DNA of 30,160 nt from UBA11869 sp964544965 (GTDB taxonomy: Bacteria > Pseudomonadota > Gammaproteobacteria > Eutrophobiales > Eutrophobiaceae), in the NCBI GenBank assembly GCA_964544965.1, contig CAZJED010000013.1, positions 1-30,160 on the forward strand, in the 5' to 3' direction. Below are positions 7,928 through 15,538 of this stretch, one piece after another (the first letter of the stretch is position 1; each line of letters opens with the position of its first letter). Under the pieces are notes generated by a model. The model had not been told where the DNA came from. It searched no databases and saw only the letters and a program-made list of their open reading frames with translations. Both the position numbers and the translations under genes were made by a program.

Positions 7928-8017
7928 ATGCCGCTTCAATGATACCTCACATTTTTAGAGCTCATCTCCATGTTCCAAATATTGGCACACGGATAGAAAA
8001 GTCCATTAGCGTATGTA
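7926..8017 (-). pseudogene. SPASM-region remnant of a radical SAM gene (type B)
   Basis: The minus strand encodes TYANGLFYPCANIW and, after a frameshift, IEAAW. These match DADGTLYPCANLW and GGIEAAW in radical SAM protein B (around residues 280-308), with clear base-level similarity to 5577-5670. Upstream and downstream parts of the gene are missing, and an in-frame stop interrupts it. It directly precedes the PurH remnant, so the duplicated unit originally contained a radical SAM gene before purH-like, as at 2163-3245. Confidence 0.75.
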
Positions 8018-8033
8018 GCTAGTGGTGATGCGA

Positions 8034-8082
8034 TTTTTTTAAGCCTTTACTTCTTCTTACGAAGTTACGATACTTAAAAAAA
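8034..8082. other. Nested inverted repeat (possible bidirectional terminator)
   Basis: TTTTTTTAAG at 8034-8043 is the exact reverse complement of CTTAAAAAAA at 8073-8082. Inside lies a second pair, ACTTC (8049-8053) and GAAGT (8061-8065). The A/T-rich outer arms give a U-run on either strand. It stands between the minus-strand remnants and the plus-strand membrane protein gene, so it could end transcription from either side. The low-GC stem makes this uncertain. Confidence 0.3.
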
Positions 8083-8172
8083 GATCATTTTACATCAATT
8101 TCGATAAACAATGTCTAGTAAATTTGTTCAAGAGTACTGTTGATCATATTGTTTCACAAAGTTAATCATTTA

Positions 8173-10652
8173 ATGACCAGACACAACTTGGCCAATGTTC
8201 TTATGGCTCTCGCCCTATCGGCTATGTTTTTTATTGCTGATTTGCCGGATCAGGAAGCATTACACTCCACAATCTTTTCCACAATCTACTACGCCAAATC
8301 GATTCTGAGCGGCTACTTTCCTTTTTGGCATACCGGATTGGGGTTAGGTATTCCCCAGCCATTTGCCCATCACCTGATTTACCATCCGTTGATGCCGCTA
8401 TTCGGTCTTATCGACCTGAGTTTCGCGCTCGCTGCATATTTTCTTTTCCAGAGTTTGCTGGCTCTTTACTTCATCCGACGTTGTTGTGGTCAGTTGAACA
8501 TAGTAGAGCCCGTAGCGGCTCTTTGTGGAACTACCTTTTTGCTATCTGTTGTGACGTTCCATCAATTTGTTATCAAAGTAACGCCGTCCACTTTCTTCGT
8601 CTGGACCATGCTGCCATTAATCTTGTTCCTAATCCATGCGGCCATAGATGAGCAGCACCGGCTTCGACGCTATGCGATGGCATTAATGCTGGGGCTGGCA
8701 GGCGGCCTCGTTGGATTAAACGGCCCCCCCGGCATTGTTAGTGCCTATGCGATAATTATGGCGGTTTACACATTGGCATACTTCCGTGGCCGCGCGACAG
8801 GTGTGCTGGTTTTTGCGACTATTGTCGCGCTTGTAGTTGCATCGGACAAAGCAATTCTATTGATCCAAGAAATTGGTATTTTTTTTGAATTTGACACTCC
8901 TATTCGCAGTAACTCCAATTCTGAATTTGGCACATTCGCCACGTGGTCCCTATTCGTAAAACCGCTGATCCCTGTTAATCTTTTGGATTTGTCTTCATAC
9001 GATGTAATTACAAGAACCACCTCATATGGGGACAGAACCACCCCCAGATGGATAGATAATTTGTTTGTTGGCCCCCCGCTTGCGCTGGCGGCTGTATTAT
9101 CGATTATTTCATCCCCCATAAAACAGCATTTACCAATCAAGTTGAGCCTTCTTGTGTGCGCCATCCTGATCATGTTTCCAGTAATTGCTGATTCAATGGT
9201 CGCCATAAGCGGAAATATATTCTTTGGACATACGGTTGTGTTGTTCGTGATTTTCCTTGGCGGGGCGGGAATATCCGAAATGTTACAGAGCGGCCATAAA
9301 GGTCGTCGGATGTTTGCTGCGTCACTCATGTGGCTACAAGTAGGTACCCTATTGCTAGCCATTATTTCGGTTATGCCGAGTCTGTATAAAAATATAAATA
9401 ACTCGGTAGGTCATACAATGGCCGTACGTTCCGCAACAGATGTTGCAGAACAAGTCAGGCCGNNNNNNNNNNNNNNNNNNNNNNNNNNNNNNNNNNNNNN
9501 NNNNNNNNNNNNNNNNNNNNNNNNNNNNNNNNNNNNNNNNNNNNNNNNNNNNNNNNNNNNNNAGGTCATACAATGGCCGTACGTTCCGCAACAGATGTTG
9601 CAGAACAAGTCAGGCCGTATCTTAAGAAATCCCCTTCCCGGTTTCTAATATCTCCCGGCGTTGGAACCGAAAAAACCAGCCCGATCGCGTTGCGTAAGTG
9701 GGGTGGTGAAGAGACTAATGCCATGGCAATTGCTGGAGTTCCAACACTCACTGGCTTTTTTAAGGGCGTAGCAGCTACAAACCTTCATCCTGCTCATCGG
9801 TTGGCTTCCATGAATGTGAGCGTTACTTCAGACATTCTTGTAAATACATCGCTTCTGAATGTTATGGGGTTCAGTGCTATTGCAGCGTTGGAAGAAGAAA
9901 CTGTGTCGCCAGACCTCAAGCCAGTGGGCACTCTCCGCGGATTTGATAATATCCGTCTATATGAAAACGAAGATGCGTGGCCAATTGCCGTGGCGCTCCA
10001 ACCCAGTGCCTTGGGTATAGATCCGACTGTTCGTATTGGTTGCGGGCATGACCGATTACTGTGCCGAGATTTCACAGAAGTTCTATCACTGCGCAAAGAA
10101 GGTATAATCCAAGACGTGTTGCTCAAGACAGGCGGTGATATTAAAATCAACCTGACCCCCTCGCCGACGGAAGAATTGCTTTTAATCTCTCAAGCCTTCA
10201 AGGCTGACTGGCGCGCAGTAGACGGACAAGGAAATATTCTCCCGATATTTGAAATTCTTGGTGGCATGATTGGGGTGCGTGTTCCAATAGGCGTTAGTAG
10301 CGTCTCTTTTAACTACTATCCACAAATCAGAGTGCTTGCCGTCTCGATAGCTGTTGCATTGCTATTGGGTGGAGGGATTATTGGTGCGCTGGTTCTGTGG
10401 CGCACCCGCCGCCTGTCTGATCATTTAAAAAACAAGCCTATGACAAAAATCGTCTTGCCAAACTGGATAGAGATCAAGCCTACCCTGTTATTTTTCTGTA
10501 AGGTTATTGGCATCAGCTATGGTATTGGTATTGCCGTTTTTACCGCACTGAAAACCAGTGGGTTTGAATGGAATGTTGCTGAACCCGGCTTTGTAATTTC
10601 ATTCCTGGTTGCCTGTGTGGCCTTTTACCGTTTAATGCGACCAGTCGATTAG
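8173..10652 (+). CDS. Large polytopic membrane protein, YfhO/GT-C-like (interrupted by assembly gap)
   Basis: The N-terminal part (8173-9462) has about ten hydrophobic segments. Early acidic residues (ADLPDQE) and YPFFW-like loops (GYFPFWHTGLGLGIPQP) recall GT-C-fold or YfhO-type membrane proteins. After the gap the protein continues with a soluble domain (9618 to ~10330) and two or three final membrane helices, one with a Gly-rich start (LLLGGGIIGALVLW). Removing the N run plus one copy of the flanking 55-bp repeat restores one frame of 774 residues from the ATG at 8173 (785 from a TTG at 8140). GT-C/YfhO proteins use polyprenyl-phosphate sugars at the outer face of the inner membrane. The specific role here is unknown; a glycosyltransferase is likely but not shown. 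Confidence 0.6.
9408..9462 (+). repeat. Left copy of 55-bp contig-end overlap
   Basis: These 55 bases are identical to 9563-9617 and end exactly where the N run begins. The length and position are what two contigs ending in the same assembler k-mer would give. Confidence 0.95.
9463..9562. other. Assembly gap of 100 N
   Basis: Exactly 100 N, a conventional placeholder length for a scaffold gap of unknown size. The flanks are identical, so the true gap is probably negative: a 55-bp overlap that was not merged. Confidence 0.98.
9563..9617 (+). repeat. Right copy of 55-bp contig-end overlap
   Basis: Identical to 9408-9462, starting at the first base after the N run. Collapsing the two copies shifts downstream coordinates by 155 bases and joins the two halves of the membrane protein in frame. 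Confidence 0.95.
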
Positions 10653-10717
10653 AGTAGAGAAAACAGAGACGAGTGGGTGCGACTGTTCATGACGTCTTTA
10701 TTCAGTAGCCTTTTTAT

Positions 10718-10810
<93 letters not shown>

Positions 10811-10825
10811 GAAGAATATTTCTCG

Positions 10826-12268
10826 TTACCTTCCAAAATCATCATCATATCTAACGATATCATCTTCACCTAAATATGAACCTGATTGAACTTCAATAAT
10901 TTCCAAAACATTTTCTCCTGCATTTTCGAGACGATGTTTTGTTTCGGGAGGAATATAAGTGGATTCATTCTCATGCAGTACAAATTCTTCTTCGCCTTTT
11001 ATTACGGTAGCTACTCCCTTCACAACAACCCAATGCTCGGAACGTTTATGATGAAGTTGCAGTGATAGTCGCTTTCCCGGATAAACAGTTAATCTTTTAA
11101 CCTGAAAGTTCTTACCTGCATCGATTGAATCATAATATCCCCATGGTCTGAAGTTCTTCCTGTGAGTTATCCGTTCATCCCGGTTATCCTTTTTTAGTTT
11201 ATCTACAATTTTTTTAATATCTTGTGTATTATTTTTATTGGCTATCAAAATTGCATCATCGCTATCGATTATAATCATATCTTCGCAGCCAATCGTTGCA
11301 ATCAATCCCCGTTCACTTCTAATGAAACAATTATTCGTTTCCTCAGTGATTACATCTCCTTCTGTATAGTTTTTATTACTATCTTTATTTTTAATTTCCC
11401 AAACAGATGACCAGGCGCCAACATCAGACCAACCAATATTAATAGGTAATACTGCAAGTTTTTCTTTGCTGTCGGTTGCTAACTTTTCCATTACAGCATA
11501 ATCAATAGAATCATTTGGGCTTTGACAAAAAGACTGCTCATCTAATCTAAAAAATACCCCATCAGTTTCTCCGGATCTAAAAGCCCCTTCACAAGCATCA
11601 TAAATTGATTTTTGGCACTGTTGGATTTTCTGCAACCACACAGATGCCTTCATCATATATATCCCGCTGTTCCAAAAATAATTACCAGAATCTAAATATT
11701 TTTTTGCCAAAGATATGTTCGGTTTTTCTGTAAATCCACCAATTGCAAAAATCTCCTGACCTTCACAAGTTTCTATTTTGTCAGTAGCTTGAATATAACC
11801 ATAACCGGTTTCTGGTTGTGATGGTTTAACCCCGAAGGTAACCAGATAATCATTTTTCGCCATTTCAATTCCGGCTTTCACTGCCATATGGAATGAATCT
11901 ACTTCTGTTACGATGTGATCAGCTGGCATCATAATGATAATAGAATCATTGTTATTTTGATTTTGATGTAGTGCGGCAATAGTTAAAGCAGGTGCGGTAT
12001 TTCTACCTTCAGGCTCAAGAATAATAGTTTCGAGTGTTTTTGAAATTTGTGAACCCTGATCAATTACAAGAAAGCGGTGTGCTTCATTACAGATAATTAC
12101 AGGGGGTAAAATTTCAACTGCGCTCTCCAAACCATCAAGGCGTAAGAGCGTATTTTGAAAGAGCGTTTTTTCAAACAATTCTAAAAACTGTTTCGGATAG
12201 TGCTCTCTTGATAGCGGCCATAAACGTGTCCCGCCGCCGCCTGCCATGAGAATAGGAGTTAATTTCAT
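10826..12268 (-). CDS. manC: Mannose-1-phosphate guanylyltransferase / mannose-6-phosphate isomerase
   Basis: 480 residues, the normal length for the bifunctional type II enzyme. It makes GDP-mannose from GTP and mannose-1-phosphate and interconverts fructose-6-P and mannose-6-P. The nucleotidyltransferase signature GGGGTRLWPLSREHYPKQF is at 10-28. EPEGRNTAPA, PADH and GFTEKP follow as in the family. A cupin PMI domain occupies ~365-480 (FRPWGYY, PGKRLSLQLHHKRSEHW, PPETKHRLEN). GDP-mannose feeds exopolysaccharide, O-antigen or fucose synthesis. It is divergent from tRNA-Arg and close to pgi, which supplies fructose-6-P. Composition is AT-rich, like the genes to its right rather than the cluster to its left. 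Confidence 0.95.
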   Translation of the reverse strand: MKLTPILMAGGGGTRLWPLSREHYPKQFLELFEKTLFQNTLLRLDGLESAVEILPPVIICNEAHRFLVIDQGSQISKTLETIILEPEGRNTAPALTIAALHQNQNNNDSIIIMMPADHIVTEVDSFHMAVKAGIEMAKNDYLVTFGVKPSQPETGYGYIQATDKIETCEGQEIFAIGGFTEKPNISLAKKYLDSGNYFWNSGIYMMKASVWLQKIQQCQKSIYDACEGAFRSGETDGVFFRLDEQSFCQSPNDSIDYAVMEKLATDSKEKLAVLPINIGWSDVGAWSSVWEIKNKDSNKNYTEGDVITEETNNCFIRSERGLIATIGCEDMIIIDSDDAILIANKNNTQDIKKIVDKLKKDNRDERITHRKNFRPWGYYDSIDAGKNFQVKRLTVYPGKRLSLQLHHKRSEHWVVVKGVATVIKGEEEFVLHENESTYIPPETKHRLENAGENVLEIIEVQSGSYLGEDDIVRYDDDFGR

Positions 12269-12321
12269 CTATAAACTGTAAATTATTTTATTTATCAAGT
12301 ATTTAGGGTAAATATCATGAT

Positions 12322-12350
12322 TTGTGTATGCTTTTAAGCATGAATCTTAT
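12322..12350 (+). promoter_or_regulatory. Candidate promoter of tRNA-Arg
   Basis: TTGTGT (12322-12327) and TCTTAT (12345-12350) with a 17-base spacer, 29 bases before the tRNA 5' end. The match is modest. The spacer contains the inverted repeat ATGCTT-TT-AAGCAT. Confidence 0.3.
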
Positions 12351-12379
12351 CAGATAAACTCGAAACAGTTGATAAACAC

Positions 12380-12456
12380 GCCCTGGTAGCTCAGTTGGAT
12401 AGAGCGTCCCCCTCCTAAGGGGAAGGTCAGAGGTTCGAATCCTCTTCAGGGCACCA
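12380..12456 (+). tRNA. tRNA-Arg (CCT)
   Basis: 77 bases with a 7-bp acceptor (GCCCTGG with TCAGGGC), D arm TAGCTCAGTTGGATAGA, anticodon stem-loop TCCCC-CTCCTAA-GGGGA with anticodon CCT, T arm AGAGGTTCGAATCCTCT, A discriminator and encoded CCA at 12454-12456. It decodes the rare AGG arginine codon. Confidence 0.97.
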
Positions 12457-12549
12457 TAAAAAGACGGGGATTGCCTTATATTTAATGCTTAATATTGACC
12501 GCAAGGAGAAGGTCTCTATACTCAAATAAACAGAGACTGGATGATTTGA

Positions 12550-12580
12550 TTTTTTCAGAAGGATTAGCTGAAAAAAGGAG
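12550..12580 (+). promoter_or_regulatory. Hairpin abutting the Shine-Dalgarno of the CBS gene
   Basis: TTTTTTCAG (12550-12558) pairs perfectly with CTGAAAAAA (12568-12576) across a 9-base loop. The ribosome binding site GGAG (12577-12580) follows at once, with the ATG 9 bases further on. Such a stem could modulate access to the site. The weak A-U pairs would melt readily, so it may be incidental. Confidence 0.35.
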
Positions 12581-12589
12581 TGTGGCACA

Positions 12590-13030
12590 ATGACAACAAC
12601 AGTAAATCAATTGCTTAACAGTAAAGATGATGAGATTTTCACGGTCAGCCCTGAAACGCTCGTCATTGATGCCATCAAAATGATGGATGAAAAAAAGGTT
12701 GGTGCGCTGCTCGTAACAGGAAAAAATAATGATTTGGAAGGAATTGTTTCAGAAAGAGATTACACAAGAAAAGTAATCCTGAAAAATCGAAGTTCATCAA
12801 AAACAAAAGTTAGTGAAATAATGACGTCTAATCTTAAAACGGCTGACCCTGATCAATCGCTGGATGAATGTATGGTTATTATGTCCCACAATCATATTCG
12901 GCATTTGCCCGTAGTTAAAGATGGTAAGGCGGTTGGTATATTATCAATCATGGATGTTGTTAAAAATATTATCTCTGAACAAGAATTTACGATTGAACAA
13001 TTACAGCACTACATAACAGATACTACTTAA
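12590..13030 (+). CDS. Two-CBS-domain protein
   Basis: 146 residues made of two CBS domains (about 8-62 and 72-132) and nothing else. Typical features are the repeated hydrophobic pattern VGALLVT...LEGIVSERDYTRKV and IRHLPVV...AVGILSIMDVVKNI, with the second-domain phrase DVMT-like SEIMTSN before it. Such Bateman modules bind adenine nucleotides or related ligands and regulate partners. No catalytic domain is present and the partner is not evident. The start is fixed by GGAG nine bases upstream. It is the first protein gene after tRNA-Arg and lies 137 bases before pgi; the AT-rich intervening stretch holds a candidate pgi promoter and no clear terminator. Confidence 0.9.
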   Translation: MTTTVNQLLNSKDDEIFTVSPETLVIDAIKMMDEKKVGALLVTGKNNDLEGIVSERDYTRKVILKNRSSSKTKVSEIMTSNLKTADPDQSLDECMVIMSHNHIRHLPVVKDGKAVGILSIMDVVKNIISEQEFTIEQLQHYITDTT

Positions 13031-13091
13031 TAAACTTAGAGGTTATCGCTAGAAATTTGATATTAGTCGTCAATAGAATTTAGCAGTAATC

Positions 13092-13121
13092 TTGATATTA
13101 TTGGTTATCCCCATTCATAAA
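13092..13121 (+). promoter_or_regulatory. Candidate promoter of pgi and AEP operon
   Basis: TTGATA (13092-13097) and CATAAA (13116-13121) with an 18-base spacer, 46 bases before the pgi ATG. It would drive pgi and the tightly spaced phosphonate genes that follow. Confidence 0.35.
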
Positions 13122-13167
13122 ACTAATTATCTTATTTATTTTTGTAAAAAAATAACTTATTAAAAAA

Positions 13168-14760
13168 ATGTCGTCATCAATCAATAAAAAAACAATTGAG
13201 AAAAAACTAAAAAAACACTATGAGAAATTAAGTAAATCTCATTTAAGTGATTTTTTTAATGATGATAAAAATAGAGGTAAAGGTTTTAGTGTTGAATTAT
13301 CTAATCTATTTATTGATTTTTCGAAAAATCATATAACGAAAGAAACGTTAACGCTATTATCGGAATACGCGGAAACACTAGATATCAAAAGTTCAATTGA
13401 TGCAATGTTTAGCGGAAAGAAAATTAATACAACTGAAGAACGTGCTGCACTTCATCCCGCTCTAAGAGGTAAATCAGAAAAAATAAAAGGAGCTGAGGAT
13501 GGCAAAATAAGAGAAAAAATAGAAAATGAACTTCAAAAAATAAAAAATTTTACATCGCTAGTACATGATAAAAAAATAACGGGTTGGACAAACAAACCAA
13601 TAGATACTTTTGTCAATATCGGTATTGGAGGATCAGATTTAGGACCAAAAATGGTTGTCAATGCATTAAATCAATATCGTAAAAATAAAACTCACTCATT
13701 TTTTATCTCTAATATTGATTTTGAACAAATAGAGTTACTAAAAAGAAAAATTAATCCGGAAACAACACTTTTTATCATCTCTTCCAAATCATTTACGACT
13801 ATTGAAACGATTACAAATGCAAACACAATAAAATCATGGCTGATTGAATCTGGTTGTGATGATGCAGATAGACATTTTGCTATCGTGACCGCAAATCGAG
13901 AAGCTGCAAAAGAATTTGGGGTCAAAAATGAAAATATATTTCAGATATGGGATTGGGTAGGTGGGCGGTTTTCATTATGGTCAGCAGTCGGGCTCTCGAT
14001 TTCACTGGCAATTGGTTTTGATAATTTTGAAAAAATGTTGTCTGGTGCTTATGAAGTGGATGAGCATTTCCTAAAACAGCCTCTTGAAAAAAATATACCA
14101 ATTACTCTTGCTTTAATTGATTTTTGGTATATTTGTTTCCACAACAGAAAAACACATGCAATTATTCCGTATGATGAATCGCTTCGGTATTTACCTTCTT
14201 ATCTATCGCAACTCTTTATGGAAAGTAATGGTAAATCGACGGATTTATGTGGAGAAAAAATTAACTACGATACTGGGGCAATTATTTGGGGAGAAGTCGG
14301 AACAAATTCACAGCATAGTATTGGGCAATTACTGCATCAGGGTAAACATGTAGTGCCAATTGACTTTCTTGCTCCGCTTTCAAAAAAAGGGAATCAGAAA
14401 CATCATGAATTATTATTGGCGAACTGTTTTGCTCAAAGCCGAACATTAATGTTGGGTGACAATAATGAAAATTCGCATCTACAATTCGATGGTAATAAAC
14501 CGAGTACTACAATTTTGTATAATGAACTTAATCCTAAAATGTTAGGTTCATTGCTTGCAATGTATGAGCACAGGGTCTTTGCCCAGGGTTTATTGCTAGA
14601 AATTAATTCATTTGACCAATACGGTATTGAATTAGGTAAAAAGATGGCACTGGAAATTTCAGAAAATCTACAACAGAAAGAGATAAATATTAATATTGAT
14701 TCATCTACTAAAAATTTAATGGCTATTTATAAAGAATCAAAAAAAAATAGTAAAAACTAA
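13168..14760 (+). CDS. pgi: Glucose-6-phosphate isomerase
   Basis: 530 residues, close to the ~550 of bacterial PGI. It interconverts glucose-6-P and fructose-6-P in the cytoplasm. Family landmarks are ERAALHPALRG (91-101), GIGGSDLGP (152-160), the PGI signature GGRFSLWSAVGLSI, MESNGK, LLHQGKHVVPIDF, and a C-terminal EINSFDQYGIELGK with the conserved Gln/Lys region. The gene is strongly AT-rich with many Lys and Asn codons (AAA, AAT). No good Shine-Dalgarno is visible before the ATG at 13168. The next gene starts 3 bases after its stop, so pgi heads, or at least joins, the AEP operon. Fructose-6-P from it could feed manC-dependent GDP-mannose. Confidence 0.96.
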   Translation: MSSSINKKTIEKKLKKHYEKLSKSHLSDFFNDDKNRGKGFSVELSNLFIDFSKNHITKETLTLLSEYAETLDIKSSIDAMFSGKKINTTEERAALHPALRGKSEKIKGAEDGKIREKIENELQKIKNFTSLVHDKKITGWTNKPIDTFVNIGIGGSDLGPKMVVNALNQYRKNKTHSFFISNIDFEQIELLKRKINPETTLFIISSKSFTTIETITNANTIKSWLIESGCDDADRHFAIVTANREAAKEFGVKNENIFQIWDWVGGRFSLWSAVGLSISLAIGFDNFEKMLSGAYEVDEHFLKQPLEKNIPITLALIDFWYICFHNRKTHAIIPYDESLRYLPSYLSQLFMESNGKSTDLCGEKINYDTGAIIWGEVGTNSQHSIGQLLHQGKHVVPIDFLAPLSKKGNQKHHELLLANCFAQSRTLMLGDNNENSHLQFDGNKPSTTILYNELNPKMLGSLLAMYEHRVFAQGLLLEINSFDQYGIELGKKMALEISENLQQKEININIDSSTKNLMAIYKESKKNSKN

Positions 14761-14763
14761 AAT

Positions 14764-15507
14764 ATGAAAGCAATTATTCTTGCTGCAGGAACAGGGAATC
14801 GTTTAGGAAAATACTCAGATAACAAACCCAAGTCACTATTAGAGTTTAATGGTAAAAGTCTATTAAAACGTCATATCGAAACACTAAAGTCTCAAAATAT
14901 TGAAACTATAACTATAGTTACTGGATATGAGTCAAAGATGATTATCGAACATCTTGATGATTCACTGATTCCAATTCATTACATACTTAATGAACGCTAT
15001 ACTGAAGGCAGTATTCTCAGTTTAGAATGTGCGAGAAAAATACTCTTAAATGAGCCTGAGTTTATACTAATGGATGCAGATGTTTTATATGATAGTAGGA
15101 TTATGTCGTGTCTCATTAATACAAAAATTAAAAACTGTCTCTTGTTGGATCGTAATTTTATAGACGGAGAAGAGCCTGTTAAAATTTGTGTTGATAAAAA
15201 TGGAAACATTAATGAGTTTGGAAAAGTAATACCAAACAAACATGACTACGATTTTCAGGGTGAGTCGGTTGGCTTCTTCAAATTTGACAATTATATTGGA
15301 AATGAGTTGGTTTCAATCATCGATGATTACATTGCAAAAGAAGAAAATGAGATACCTTATGAAGAAGTAATTCGGGATTCAGTGCTTAAATCTCCAGAAA
15401 AATTTGGTTTTGAAGATATTTCTGGGATTCCCTGGATAGAAATAGATTTTCCTGAAGACATAGAACGTGCGCATAGAGAAATAATTCCGAAATTATCCAA
15501 AACTTAA
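14764..15507 (+). CDS. pntC: Phosphocholine/AEP cytidylyltransferase-like nucleotidyltransferase (PntC-like)
   Basis: 247 residues, a single nucleotidyltransferase (GT-A-like) fold. The nucleotide-binding signature AIILAAGTGNRL is at 3-14 with the conserved KPKSL after it. MDAD (103-106) supplies the metal-binding Asp, and IDFPEDIERA near the C-terminus supplies the second. The family includes LicC (CTP:phosphocholine) and PntC (CTP:2-AEP). Its position directly before aepX-aepY-aepZ makes CMP-AEP formation the best prediction; the substrate choice is inferred from context. It starts 3 bases after pgi and ends 31 bases before aepX. Confidence 0.75.
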   Translation: MKAIILAAGTGNRLGKYSDNKPKSLLEFNGKSLLKRHIETLKSQNIETITIVTGYESKMIIEHLDDSLIPIHYILNERYTEGSILSLECARKILLNEPEFILMDADVLYDSRIMSCLINTKIKNCLLLDRNFIDGEEPVKICVDKNGNINEFGKVIPNKHDYDFQGESVGFFKFDNYIGNELVSIIDDYIAKEENEIPYEEVIRDSVLKSPEKFGFEDISGIPWIEIDFPEDIERAHREIIPKLSKT

Positions 15508-15538
15508 AAATACATTAAAATTAAACTAGAAAGATACT

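Noticed and set aside
2103..8172. A small RiPP precursor peptide for the radical SAM/SPASM enzymes
   Set aside because: I looked in the spacers at 2088-2162, 4096-4213, 4733-4774, 5396-5410, 6500-6693 and 7846-8172. The open frames there are gene remnants or very short, with no leader-core pattern.
9408..9617. The 55-bp direct repeat as an att site or mobile-element target duplication
   Set aside because: Both copies end exactly at a 100-N gap and collapsing them repairs a single gene, which points to unmerged contig ends.
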